In this document: in pieces, positions 1 through 8,146 of the stretch
How positions within the stretch are numbered: position 1 is the stretch's first letter
Layout of the letters: every line of letters starts with the position of its first letter
Source of the DNA: DASSQJ01 sp963773655
GTDB taxonomy: Bacteria; Actinomycetota; Actinomycetes; Actinomycetales; Dermatophilaceae
DNA: 64,000 bases
Assembly (NCBI GenBank): GCA_963773655.1
Contig: CAVZBX010000005.1
Coordinates: 434,001 to 498,000, forward strand
Reading direction: 5' to 3'
Program-made: the position numbers and the translations under genes
Notes under the pieces: generated by a model
Seen by the model: only the letters and a program-made list of their open reading frames with translations
Told to the model about the DNA's origin: nothing
Database searches by the model: none

Positions 1-171
1 GTCGGAGGCCTCGAGACCCGCCCCGGCTACGACCGTGACGGGGTGCTCGGACCGCGGCAGTACCTGTCGGTCTCGGCGCAGGTCGACCACGACCTCGTCG
101 ACGGCGCCCCGGTGGCCCGCTTCCTGGCCGAGCTCCGGAAGGACCTGGAGCAGGGACGAGCACTGCCGTGA
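1..171 (+). CDS. 2-oxoacid dehydrogenase E2-type acyltransferase, C-terminal fragment
   Basis: The reading frame is open from the first base and stops at 169-171, leaving 56 residues of a protein whose start lies outside the window. The fragment carries a His-x-x-x-Asp-Gly motif (HDLVDG) followed by APVARFLAELRKDLE. This is the catalytic histidine signature and terminal helix of the CAT-like domain of dihydrolipoyl acyltransferases, in which the His deprotonates CoA during acyl transfer. Whether the missing part holds lipoyl domains cannot be seen, so the substrate (pyruvate, branched-chain or other) is unknown. It is not part of kgd, which lies 9 kb away. Confidence 0.75.
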   Translation, partial: VGGLETRPGYDRDGVLGPRQYLSVSAQVDHDLVDGAPVARFLAELRKDLEQGRALP

Positions 172-228
172 GCACCCCGAGGCCCTCCCCGCGTCGGAGA
201 CGGACGAGATGCACGGGGGGACGATGAC

Positions 229-1197
229 GTGAAGGTGTTCGTCGCCGGTGCGACCGGCGCCATCGGGAGGCAGCTCGTGCCGCGACTGGTCGACGCCGGT
301 CACGAGGTCCACGGCACGACGCGCAGCGCCGCCAAGGAACGGCTGCTCCGGGACCTGGGCGCGGAGCCGGTCGTCCTCGACGCACTCGATGCCGACCAGG
401 TCACCGAGGAGGTGGGCCGGGTGCACCCCGACGTCGTCGTCCACCAGCTGACCGCGATCGGGCCGATGGACCTGCGGCACTTCGACCGCGCGTTCGCGGC
501 GACCAACCGACTGCGCACCGACGGCACGGACCACCTCCTCTCGGCGGCACGGGCGGCGGGCGTGGAGCGGTTCGTCGCCCAGAGCTTCTTCGCGGCGTAC
601 GACCGCATCGGCGGGCCGGTGAAGTCGGAGGAGGACCCGTTCGGGCAGCGGCCGGCGACGAAGATGCGCCGGACGGTGGCCGCGATCCGCCACGTCGAGG
701 ACGCGGTGCTGGCGGCCACCTGGACCGAGGGGATCGTGCTGCGGTACGGCGGCTTGTACGGGCCGGGCACGTCGCTCGGACCGGATGGTGAGCAGACCGA
801 GGCGGTGCGGCGGCGCAGGTTCCCGCTCGTGGGCACCGGGTCCGGTGTCTGGTCCTTCATCCACGTCGCCGACGCCGCCGAGGCGACCGTGGCCGCGGTC
901 GAGCGGGGGCGCCGCGGGGTCTTCAACATCGTCGACGACGAGCCCGCCGCGGTCGCCGAGTGGCTGCCCGCGTTGGCCAACGCGGTGGGCGCCCGGCAGC
1001 CGAGGCACGTGCCTCGCCTGGTTGGGCGCGTGCTCGCCGGTGAGGTCGCGGACGTGATGATGACCGAGCTGCGCGGCGCGTCCAACGCCAAGGCAAAGCG
1101 TGAGCTCGGCTGGACCCCGACCCACCGGAGCTGGCGGGAGGGCTTCGCCGGCCCGGCGGACCCCGCCCGGGGACGGCCGACGACCGACCCCGGCTGA
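229..1197 (+). CDS. NAD(P)-dependent epimerase/dehydratase family protein
   Basis: A 322-residue extended short-chain dehydrogenase. The N-terminal Rossmann glycine motif GATGAIG (residues 7-13) binds NAD(P), and an RYGGLYGPGTS segment near residue 170 is typical of the substrate-binding half of sugar-epimerase relatives. The usual YxxxK pair is not obvious, so it fits the atypical NAD-epimerase group rather than a named sugar enzyme. The GTG start at 229 is favoured by a run of six G at 215-220. An ATG at 224 is in another frame and meets a stop at once. It stands alone and faces the convergent gene downstream. The substrate cannot be deduced. Confidence 0.8.
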   Translation: MKVFVAGATGAIGRQLVPRLVDAGHEVHGTTRSAAKERLLRDLGAEPVVLDALDADQVTEEVGRVHPDVVVHQLTAIGPMDLRHFDRAFAATNRLRTDGTDHLLSAARAAGVERFVAQSFFAAYDRIGGPVKSEEDPFGQRPATKMRRTVAAIRHVEDAVLAATWTEGIVLRYGGLYGPGTSLGPDGEQTEAVRRRRFPLVGTGSGVWSFIHVADAAEATVAAVERGRRGVFNIVDDEPAAVAEWLPALANAVGARQPRHVPRLVGRVLAGEVADVMMTELRGASNAKAKRELGWTPTHRSWREGFAGPADPARGRPTTDPG

Positions 1198-1222
1198 CGC
1201 ACGGTCCACCGCGAGGACCAGG

Positions 1223-1249
1223 CCACCGGCGAGCACGCCGCGCCGGTGG
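1223..1249. terminator. Inverted repeat between convergent genes
   Basis: Perfect 8-bp arms (1223-1230 and 1242-1249) around an 11-nt loop. It lies between the ends of the epimerase and SnoaL-like genes, so it may stop transcription from both sides. There is no U-tract, as is usual in actinobacteria. Confidence 0.45.
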
Positions 1250-1324
1250 TGCCGCTCGGCCCCGGTCGGTGTCAGTCACGGCCGGGGTGCCCGACGCCTG
1301 GGCTCGGCGCACCGCGACGGCTCG

Positions 1325-1702
1325 TCAGCCGATGTGCTCCATCGCCACCCGCCACCCGCCGTCGGCCTCCCTGCGCCACAGCATCATGCCTCGCACCTCG
1401 ACGGTCGTCGGGTCGCTCTCGGCGGCCCCGCTGACCCAGGACGCCTCGCACCAGACCGTCGCCAGGCCGTCGCATCCCTCGGTGCGGAGCGGACGGATCG
1501 AGACCGCCGTCAACGGGCGCATCGACATCGCCATGGCGAGCAGGGAGTCGCGTCCCACCACCGCGTGCTCCCCACCGTCGAAGACCGCATCGTCGGTGTA
1601 CTCCCGGACCCAGGCCGTCCGGTCCTGCGCCCCGAGGGCGAGCTCCAGCCGGCGTTCCGCGGCCCGGATCTCGGCCTCGTCGAACGTCGCCTGCGGATCC
1701 AC
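1325..1702 (-). CDS. SnoaL/DUF4440-like small protein (NTF2 fold)
   Basis: A 125-residue protein with the pattern of the NTF2-like SnoaL/DUF4440 families: an N-terminal helix with AAERRLELALGAQD, a YTDDAVFDGGEH strand-turn and a C-terminal sheet ending RREADGGWRVAMEHIG. Such proteins are small isomerases, hydrolases or ligand-binding proteins and no single reaction is implied. The GTG start at 1702 is chosen because GGAGG lies 5 nt upstream. A second in-frame GTG at 1708 is less well placed. It runs in the same direction as the DoxX gene upstream, 92 nt away. Confidence 0.75.
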   Translation of the reverse strand: MDPQATFDEAEIRAAERRLELALGAQDRTAWVREYTDDAVFDGGEHAVVGRDSLLAMAMSMRPLTAVSIRPLRTEGCDGLATVWCEASWVSGAAESDPTTVEVRGMMLWRREADGGWRVAMEHIG

Positions 1703-1794
1703 CGCCACCTCCGGAGCCCGAGCCTGCCTCGTGCACGGCCCGCGACGGGTCCTGCCGGGGGCCGTGGCCGAGATGCCACTTGCCCGGAGCGCGG

Positions 1795-2292
1795 TCAGGC
1801 CCCCGGGTGCTCCGGCCGGTAGGACGTGGCGAGCAGCCCGGCGGCCGCGCCCACCCCGAGGCCGGCGGCCGCGACGGCCCACCACGCGCCGGCGAGGTCC
1901 AGCCCGAGCGCGTGGTCGAGCGACCACCGGCCCGGCCCGGCGCTGGCCACCCCCACGGCGACGACGGCGACGAGGACCACGTACTCCCAGCCGCCCTTGA
2001 AGACGAAGTAGCCCTTCCCCCGGTGGTCGGTGCGAGCCGCCACGACCATGAGCCCCACGAACGCCGCGGCGACCAACCCGGTGAGCAGCCCGAGCGTCAT
2101 CGCCACCCCGGCCCCGATCTCCGTCACCGCCGCGATCCGGGCGTGCACCCGGGCCGGGCGCAGACCGAGGCCGTCGAACCAGCGGGTGGTGCCCTCGAGG
2201 CCACCGGGGCCGAACACCTTGTTCCAGCCGTGCAGGACGAGCATCGGGCCGAGGGCGAGCCGGACGATGAGCAGTCCGAGGTCGACGTCCAC
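1795..2292 (-). CDS. DoxX family membrane protein
   Basis: 165 residues with four predicted membrane helices. The opening segment LLIVRLALGPMLVLHGWNKV, the FGGPGGLEGT-like loop and the later FKGGWEYVVLVAVVAVGVA helix match the DoxX family (small membrane proteins related to thiosulfate:quinone oxidoreductase subunits, with other members in oxidative stress). The frame stays open further upstream, but the GTG at 2292 has an AGGAGG nine bases before it and gives the usual DoxX N-terminus. Function is known only at family level. A second DoxX-like gene lies at 31893. Confidence 0.8.
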   Translation of the reverse strand: MDVDLGLLIVRLALGPMLVLHGWNKVFGPGGLEGTTRWFDGLGLRPARVHARIAAVTEIGAGVAMTLGLLTGLVAAAFVGLMVVAARTDHRGKGYFVFKGGWEYVVLVAVVAVGVASAGPGRWSLDHALGLDLAGAWWAVAAAGLGVGAAAGLLATSYRPEHPGA

Positions 2293-2417
2293 GTGCGGGC
2301 ACCTCCTGCCGCCACGGTCGGTGGCGGCGTCGAGCAGGTCGGGTGGGTGACCCCACCGTAGGTCCCCGGGCGACACCACGGCAGGACGGGCCCCGACGAC
2401 GACCGCCGGGTCCCCGA

Positions 2418-2864
2418 CTACCGCGCGGTCGGGTCAGCCGCTCGCAGCTGCCGCAGCCACGCCCAGGCCAGGCCCATCTCCACCAGGCCGAGCCCCGCGA
2501 TCACCGGTTGGAGGAAGAAGTACCGCTGGAGCAGTGCCAGCTGGACCGCGATCCACAGCACCAGGCCGGCCCCGGCGAGCACCCCGGCCACCGGGCCCCA
2601 CGGGGGCCGTCGCCACACGAGCCACGCAGCGGCCAGCTGCGGCGCCGCGACGGTGGCGAGGAGGGCCACGCCGGGCCAGGTCCAGGTGTCGACCGGCAGC
2701 GGCTCGAGCCACTCCTGCGGCATCCCCATGCCGTTGACCATCAAGCCCACCCCGCCGTACACGGCGTTGGCCGCGACGAAGAGCAGCACGACCAGCAACC
2801 CGGTGCCCGCCCACCCCCTCCTCGTCCCGCGCGCCTCCCGTGGCTGCTCGGTCACCGTCGTCAT
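2418..2864 (-). CDS. Four-helix membrane protein of unknown function
   Basis: 148 residues. A basic N-terminus is followed by four hydrophobic segments (around residues 22-46, 65-82, 88-110 and 118-140) with a WRRPPWGP cytoplasmic turn. No family is recognised. The gene is convincing because codon usage matches its neighbours and AGGAGG lies nine bases before the ATG. It sits between a DoxX gene and the WYL regulator on the same strand. Nothing in the sequence gives a substrate or partner. Confidence 0.7.
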   Translation of the reverse strand: MTTVTEQPREARGTRRGWAGTGLLVVLLFVAANAVYGGVGLMVNGMGMPQEWLEPLPVDTWTWPGVALLATVAAPQLAAAWLVWRRPPWGPVAGVLAGAGLVLWIAVQLALLQRYFFLQPVIAGLGLVEMGLAWAWLRQLRAADPTAR

Positions 2865-2964
2865 CCCGCGTCGCCTCCTCGCACCCGACCCCGTTGTCGA
2901 TGCTCCTCCGCCGCGCCGGTGACAGCGGCGCCGGTGTCCGCAATCTCACGTCGGGCGGAGGTGG

Positions 2965-3945
2965 TCAGGGAACGGCATCCGCCTGCGGCGGGTCGGCCAC
3001 GGCCGCGGACATCCGGTCCACCACCTCCGCCACGGCCGCGCGCAGCTCGGGCCCGCCCTCGACCCGGAACGGGAGGCGGATCGCCGCCAGCCACTCCCCC
3101 GCGTACATCGCCGGGTTGCTCGTGCTGCCGACGAGCAGGGTCCGCTCGCCGTCGAGCGGCTCCAGCCGCCCCATGGGCGAGCCGACCCACGGCCGCACCG
3201 CCTCCACCGGTGCGTCGAAGACGACCCGGGTCGCGTACTCCCAGCCCTGGCCGAGGTGCTCCTCGAGCAGGGCCGCCGGGTCCAGGTCCGGCGGCGGGCG
3301 GAAGTGCTCGGTCAGCTCGACGACCCGCCGGATCCGGTCCAGCCGCAGGGTCCGGACGGCCTCGGCCGCGTGCGCGTGGCAGAGCAGGTACCAGTACCCG
3401 CGCCGCACCACGACGGCCCACGGGTCCACGTCGGTCTCCCAGTCCCGGCCCGAGGCGCTGCGGTAGGTGAGGCGCACCCGGCGCCGGTCGGCCGCCGCCG
3501 CCGCCAGCGTGCTCGCCGTCGCCGGCCGCGGCCGGGAGTCGGCCCACGCGCGGCCGGAGGCCACCCGCGAGCGCACCGCGGCGGCGTCACGGGCCACCTC
3601 CTCGGGCAGGGCCCGGAGGATCTTCCCCAGGGCGGTGCCGAGCGGGTCGTCGGGCCCCGGTGCGGAGGGGCCCTCGAGCACCGCCATGACGAGCCCGAGC
3701 ACCTCCTCGGAGGTGAAGGTCAAGGGAGGTAGCCGCACGCCGCGGCCGAGCCGGTAGCCCCCGTACCGCCCGCGCGCGGCCTCCACGGGGATGCCGGCCT
3801 CCCGCAGCGTCGCCACGTAACGGCGGGCGGCTCGGTCGGAGACGCCGAGGCGGTCGCCGAGCTCCTCGGCGGTGATGCCGGGATGGCTCTGGACGACCTC
3901 GAGCGCGCGCAGCGCCCGGGCCACGGGGCCGGCGTCGGGCTCCAT
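2965..3945 (-). CDS. WYL-domain transcriptional regulator (HTH-11/DeoR-like)
   Basis: 326 residues. Residues 9-60 form a winged helix-turn-helix (TAEELGDRLGVSDRAARRYV), followed by the beta-wing GRYGGYRLGRG. A WYL domain near residues 145-215 (GYWYLLCHAHA and RTLRLDRIRRV) and a C-terminal WCX-type extension follow. WYL proteins bind nucleic-acid or small-molecule ligands and control DNA-damage, phage-defence or metabolic genes. The start is fixed by a TANNNT box six bases upstream, which implies a leaderless mRNA. It is divergent from a hydrolase gene 60 bp away, which is the most likely target besides itself. Confidence 0.88.
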   Translation of the reverse strand: MEPDAGPVARALRALEVVQSHPGITAEELGDRLGVSDRAARRYVATLREAGIPVEAARGRYGGYRLGRGVRLPPLTFTSEEVLGLVMAVLEGPSAPGPDDPLGTALGKILRALPEEVARDAAAVRSRVASGRAWADSRPRPATASTLAAAAADRRRVRLTYRSASGRDWETDVDPWAVVVRRGYWYLLCHAHAAEAVRTLRLDRIRRVVELTEHFRPPPDLDPAALLEEHLGQGWEYATRVVFDAPVEAVRPWVGSPMGRLEPLDGERTLLVGSTSNPAMYAGEWLAAIRLPFRVEGGPELRAAVAEVVDRMSAAVADPPQADAVP

Positions 3946-3951
3946 GCGGTC

Positions 3952-3957
3952 ATCGTA
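3952..3957 (-). promoter_or_regulatory. Leaderless -10 box of the WYL regulator
   Basis: TACGAT on the minus strand ends six bases before the ATG at 3945. No Shine-Dalgarno sequence is present, so transcription should begin at or next to the start codon. Confidence 0.6.
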
Positions 3958-3993
3958 GGGGGGAACCGGACGGCCACCGTCCGCTTTCGCTCC

Positions 3994-3999
3994 TACCGT
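3994..3999 (+). promoter_or_regulatory. Leaderless -10 box of the hydrolase gene
   Basis: TACCGT ends six bases before the ATG at 4006. It faces the WYL promoter at 3952-3957, so both transcripts start inside a 60-bp divergent region where one bound regulator could control both. Confidence 0.6.
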
Positions 4000-4005
4000 C
4001 GGGGG

Positions 4006-4686
4006 ATGGACATCGTGCTGCTCGCGGGCCTCTGGCTGCCCGCCTCCGTCTGGGACACCGTCGTCACCGAGCTCGACGCCCTCGGCCACCGGGGGATCGC
4101 CGTGCGCCTCCCGGGGGTGGACGACGGCTCCCCCACCGCCACGCTCGACGACCAGCTCGCCGCTGCGCTGGCGGCCGTGGACCGGGCCGATCGCCCCCTC
4201 GTCGTCGGCCACTCGGCGGCCGCCGGGCTGGCGTGGCTGGTCGCCGACCGCCGCCCGGAGTCGGTCGCCGGGGTGGCCCTGGTCGGTGGGTTCCCCGCCG
4301 AGGACGGCACGGCGTACGCCGACCTCTTCCCCGCCGTGGACGGGCTGATGGCCTTCCCGGGCTGGGAGCCGTTCGAGGGCCCGGATGCCGCCGACCTCGA
4401 TGCCGCCGCACGCCGGCGCCTGGAGGGCCTGGCCCGGCCGGTGCCGGCGGGCGTCTCCACGGCCGTCGCCCGGCTCCACGACGAGCGACGCTTCGGCGTC
4501 CCGGTGGTCCTCGTCTGCCCCGAGTTCTCCCCCGACGAGGCACGCGAGTGGGTCGCCGGTGGCGACCTCCCCGAGCTGGCCCGGGCCGAGCGACTCTCCT
4601 ACGCCGACGTGGACTCGGGCCACTGGCCGATGGTCACCCGGCCCGCCGAGCTCGCCCGGGTCCTCGCGGCCGCGCTCGCCGGCTGA
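4006..4686 (+). CDS. Alpha/beta hydrolase
   Basis: 226 residues, a short alpha/beta hydrolase. The nucleophile elbow is GHSAAAG with Ser70, the oxyanion region is the N-terminal AGLWLPASVW, and the C-terminal histidine lies in VDSGHWPMVTRP. The acid residue is probably the Asp/Glu in VCPEFSPDEAREW. The closest general resemblance is to salicylate esterase/MenH-like small esterases. The substrate is unknown. The start is set by the leaderless promoter. It is divergent from the WYL regulator, which may sense the hydrolase's substrate or product. Confidence 0.82.
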   Translation: MDIVLLAGLWLPASVWDTVVTELDALGHRGIAVRLPGVDDGSPTATLDDQLAAALAAVDRADRPLVVGHSAAAGLAWLVADRRPESVAGVALVGGFPAEDGTAYADLFPAVDGLMAFPGWEPFEGPDAADLDAAARRRLEGLARPVPAGVSTAVARLHDERRFGVPVVLVCPEFSPDEAREWVAGGDLPELARAERLSYADVDSGHWPMVTRPAELARVLAAALAG

Positions 4687-4692
4687 CCACGC

Positions 4693-5721
4693 TCAGCGCT
4701 GCGAGGCGTCGGACACCTCGCCGACGAGCTCCTCGATGACGTCCTCGAGGAACACGACGCCGACCACGGCGCCGTCCTCGTCGACGACCCGGGCCACGTG
4801 CGACCCGCTCGACTGCATGGTGGCGAGGACCGCCTCGACCTCGTCGCCACGCCGGACGGTCGCCAGGCGCCGCACCCGCTTGGCCGGCACCGGCTGCCGC
4901 CGCTCCTCGCCGTCGGCGTAGAGGACGTCCTTGAGGTGGAGGTAGCCGGACAGCTCCCCGGAGGCGTCGACCAGCGGGTACCGGGAGAAGCCGTGCTTGG
5001 CGACGAGCCGCTCGATGTCGTCGGGCGTGGCGGAGGCGGTGACCGTGACGAGCGCGGAGAGCGAGACGCCGACGTCCGCGGCGTCCTTGTCGCTGAACTC
5101 GAGGGCCGCGCCGAGCCGCTCGTGCTGCTCCTCCTCGACCAGCCCCTCCTCGCGGGACTCCTCGAGGATGTGCGCCACCTCCTCGGCGGTGAAGGCGGAG
5201 GAGAGCTCGTCCCGGGGCTCGACGCCGAGGAGTCGCACGATCGCCTTGGAGAGCCAGTCCATCGCGCGGATGACCGGAGCGGTGACCTTCGAGACGAGGA
5301 CGAGCGGCGGCACGAGGAGCACCGCGGCGCGCTCCGGCGCGGCGATCGAGATGTTCTTGGGGATCATCTCGCCGTAGACGACGTGGAGGAACACGACGAT
5401 GGACAGCGCCACGACGAGGGCGGCGGCGTCGGCCACCACGCTCGACAGGCCCAGGCCCTCGGCCACCGGGACGAACGCATGGTGCAGCGCGGCCTCGGAG
5501 ACCGCGCCGAGGAGCACCGAGCAGACGGTGATGCCCAGCTGGCTGGTGGCCAGGAGGATCCCCGTGTGCTGGAGGGCGTCGAGGGCCACCCTGGCCCCCT
5601 TGCTGCCGGCCTCGGCGAGCGGCTCGAGCTGGCTGCGACGAGCCGACATCGCGGCGAACTCGGCGCCGACGAAGAAGGCGTTCGCCGCGAGGAGCAGCAC
5701 GGTGACGAGCACGACCCCCAT
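4693..5721 (-). CDS. CNNM/HlyC-CorC family protein, short form
   Basis: 342 residues. An N-terminal DUF21/CNNM transmembrane domain (about residues 1-180; hydrophobic helix GVVLVTVLLLAANAFFVGAEF, then VVYGEMIPKN) is followed by a pair of CBS domains (about 200-335). It ends right after the CBS pair and lacks the C-terminal CorC_HlyC domain present in its neighbour. Family members act in Mg/Co efflux or membrane homeostasis. The ATG at 5721 follows the upstream gene's stop by one base, so the two are translationally coupled. The GTG at 5733 is possible but lacks ribosome-binding spacing. Confidence 0.85.
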   Translation of the reverse strand: MGVVLVTVLLLAANAFFVGAEFAAMSARRSQLEPLAEAGSKGARVALDALQHTGILLATSQLGITVCSVLLGAVSEAALHHAFVPVAEGLGLSSVVADAAALVVALSIVVFLHVVYGEMIPKNISIAAPERAAVLLVPPLVLVSKVTAPVIRAMDWLSKAIVRLLGVEPRDELSSAFTAEEVAHILEESREEGLVEEEQHERLGAALEFSDKDAADVGVSLSALVTVTASATPDDIERLVAKHGFSRYPLVDASGELSGYLHLKDVLYADGEERRQPVPAKRVRRLATVRRGDEVEAVLATMQSSGSHVARVVDEDGAVVGVVFLEDVIEELVGEVSDASQR

Positions 5722-5722
5722 G

Positions 5723-7048
5723 TCAGGCCCCACCCTCCCCGTCGGGGACGGGCCGGGGCACCCGGCTCAGGCGCACCCGGTCGACCCGGTGCCCGTCCAT
5801 GTCGACGACGCGCGCCCGCCAGCCGTCGACCTCGATCTCGTCGCCGACGACGGGGAGGCGGCCGAGGGAGGCCATGACCCAGCCACCGACGGTCTCGTAC
5901 GCGGGTCCGTCGGGGAGGTCGACCCCCACCCGCGAGCGCACCTCGTCGGGGCGCCACAGCCCGGGAACGGTCCACAGCCCGTCGTGGACCTCCCGACCCG
6001 TGGTCTCACCGCGGTCGTGCTCGTCGCTGACCTCGCCGACGATCTCCTCGACGAGGTCCTCCAGGGTGACGACACCCGAGGTGCCGCCGTACTCGTCGAC
6101 GACCACGGCCAGCTGCATCCCGCCCTGGCGCAGCTGGAGCAGGAGTGGGTCCAGGCGCAGCGTCTCGGGCACGAAGACCGCGGGCGCCATCAGCGCCGAC
6201 ACCGGCACGTCGGCGCGCCGCTCGAACGGGACCGCGATCGCCTTCTTCACGTGGACGATGCCATCGACGTCGTCCCAGTCGGCGCTGATCACCGGGAACC
6301 GCGAGTGACCGGTGCTGCGGGCGAGCGCCACCAGGTCGGAGGCGGTGGCCGTGCGCTCGATGGCGGTCGCCCGCGACCGCGGGGTCATCACGTCCTCGGC
6401 GGTCTGCGCCGCGAAGCCGAGGTTGGCGGTGACGAGGCGGGCAGTGCCCAGGTCGAGGGTGCCGGCCTCGGCCGAGGTGCGGACCAGCGACGCCAGCTCG
6501 GCCGGGCTCCGGGCCGCGGACAGCTCCTCCTGCGGCTCGACCCCGAGGGCCACCAGGGTGCGGTTGGCGACCCCGTTGAGGACGACGATGAGCGGTGTGG
6601 CCAGCACGCCGAACCAGCGGACCGGTCCGGCCGCGACCTTCGCGGTGCGCATCGGCTCCGAGACCGCCAGGGTCTTGGGGACCATCTCGCCGACGATCAT
6701 CGAGAACCCGGTGGCGAGGAGCATCGCGAGGACCGAGGACACCGAGGAGGCCACCGACGGGGAGAGCCCGGCCGACTCCAGCGGACCGCGCAGCAGGGCC
6801 CCGACAGAGGGACTGGCGATGAAGCCGAGCACGAGGGTGGTCAGGGTGATGCCCACCTGGCAGACCGAGAGCTGGGTGGAGAGCCGGCGGTGGGAGGTGA
6901 GCACCGAGCGGGCGCCCGGTTCGCCAGCGTCGACGGCCTTCTGGACCGCGGGCCGGTCGAGCGCGACGAGCGAGAACTCGGCGGCGACGAAGAGCGCCGT
7001 GCCGACCGTGAGGACGACGCCGACGAGGAGGAGCAGCCACTCGGTCAT
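5723..7048 (-). CDS. CNNM/HlyC-CorC family transporter, full length
   Basis: 441 residues with three modules: DUF21 membrane domain (1-185), CBS pair (about 205-330, ending VTLEDLVEEIVGEVSDEHD) and a C-terminal CorC_HlyC domain (about 345-430). Bacterial CNNM proteins export or sense Mg2+ and bind ATP-Mg through the CBS pair. It forms a two-gene operon with the short paralogue downstream. Such unequal pairs are common in actinobacteria and may make heterodimers. The ATG at 7048 has GGATGG eight bases upstream. An in-frame ATG at 7060 would add four residues. Confidence 0.87.
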   Translation of the reverse strand: MTEWLLLLVGVVLTVGTALFVAAEFSLVALDRPAVQKAVDAGEPGARSVLTSHRRLSTQLSVCQVGITLTTLVLGFIASPSVGALLRGPLESAGLSPSVASSVSSVLAMLLATGFSMIVGEMVPKTLAVSEPMRTAKVAAGPVRWFGVLATPLIVVLNGVANRTLVALGVEPQEELSAARSPAELASLVRTSAEAGTLDLGTARLVTANLGFAAQTAEDVMTPRSRATAIERTATASDLVALARSTGHSRFPVISADWDDVDGIVHVKKAIAVPFERRADVPVSALMAPAVFVPETLRLDPLLLQLRQGGMQLAVVVDEYGGTSGVVTLEDLVEEIVGEVSDEHDRGETTGREVHDGLWTVPGLWRPDEVRSRVGVDLPDGPAYETVGGWVMASLGRLPVVGDEIEVDGWRARVVDMDGHRVDRVRLSRVPRPVPDGEGGA

Positions 7049-7147
7049 GGTGCCGGCCATCCTACGGGCGGCCCGTCCACCGGGGGGGTTGACCCCGACG
7101 CCGGGTGAGGCTGCAAGGATCGGGTCCATGCACCGACAGGACCACCC

Positions 7148-8146
7148 ATGACCACCGCCGCCCATCCCGTGGACGGCCGCATCGCGATCACCGGGCTGAC
7201 GAAGCGCTTCGGGCACTTCACCGCGGTCGACGACCTCTCCTTCGAGGTGGAGCCGGGCCGCATCACCGGGTTCCTCGGGCCGAACGGCGCCGGCAAGACG
7301 ACCACGCTGCGGATGCTGCTCGGCCTGGTCCACCAGACGAGCGGCACCGCCACCATCGGCGGGAGGCGCTACGTCGACCTGCCCGACCCCCTGGGCACGG
7401 TCGGGGCCGCGCTCGAGGCGACCAGCTTCCACCCGGGCCGCAGCGGCCGCGACCACCTGCGCGTCCTCGCCGACGCGGCCGGCATCCCGCACGCCCGGGT
7501 CGACGAGCTGCTCGAGCTCACCGGCATCCCGGCCGCCGCGCGCAAGCGGGCCGGCGCCTACAGCATGGGGATGCGCCAGCGGCTCGGCCTCGCCGCGGCC
7601 CTGCTCGGCGACCCCCACGTGCTCGTCCTCGACGAGCCCGCCAACGGACTCGACCCCGAGGGGATCCGGTGGCTGCGCGGCTTCCTGCGGCACCTCAGCC
7701 GCGAGGGCAAGACGATCCTCGTGTCCAGCCACCTGCTGCAGGAGGTCGAGCAGACGGCCGACGACGTCGTCATCATCGCCAACGGGCGGCTGGTCCGGTC
7801 CGGGCCCATGAGCGACCTCCACGGCACCCCTGGAGCGGTGGTCCGCACCTCCGACGCCGCCGCGCTCGCCGGGGCCCTGCGCGTCGCCGACGTCACCAGC
7901 ACGCCCGGCCCGGAGCCCGACACGCTGGTGGCCGACACCACCGACCTGCGCCTCGTCGGGGACGTCGCCCTCCGCGCCGGCCTGCCCGTCTACGGGCTCG
8001 AGCCCAAGCGCGCCGACCTCGAGGAGCTGTTCTTCACGCTCACCGAGGGCACCAACCGCAACCTCGGTGACGAGGCGCCCGCACCCGCCGGGAGCGCCTC
8101 CACCACCCGAGACGCCGTCGCCGGCGAGGAAGGGGCGAACGAGTGA
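7148..8146 (+). CDS. ABC transporter ATP-binding protein (exporter type)
   Basis: 332 residues. It has Walker A GPNGAGKT (44-51), signature YSMGMRQ (138-144) and Walker B VLVLDE (158-163), followed by the switch-histidine segment SSHLLQEVEQ. This is the DrrA/CcmA-like subfamily that pairs with ABC-2 permeases to export drugs, lipids or antibiotics. About 100 C-terminal residues after the nucleotide-binding domain form the usual accessory domain, ending in a low-complexity tail. AGGA lies six bases before the ATG. The permease gene overlaps its stop by four bases. The substrate is unknown. Confidence 0.9.
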   Translation: MTTAAHPVDGRIAITGLTKRFGHFTAVDDLSFEVEPGRITGFLGPNGAGKTTTLRMLLGLVHQTSGTATIGGRRYVDLPDPLGTVGAALEATSFHPGRSGRDHLRVLADAAGIPHARVDELLELTGIPAAARKRAGAYSMGMRQRLGLAAALLGDPHVLVLDEPANGLDPEGIRWLRGFLRHLSREGKTILVSSHLLQEVEQTADDVVIIANGRLVRSGPMSDLHGTPGAVVRTSDAAALAGALRVADVTSTPGPEPDTLVADTTDLRLVGDVALRAGLPVYGLEPKRADLEELFFTLTEGTNRNLGDEAPAPAGSASTTRDAVAGEEGANE

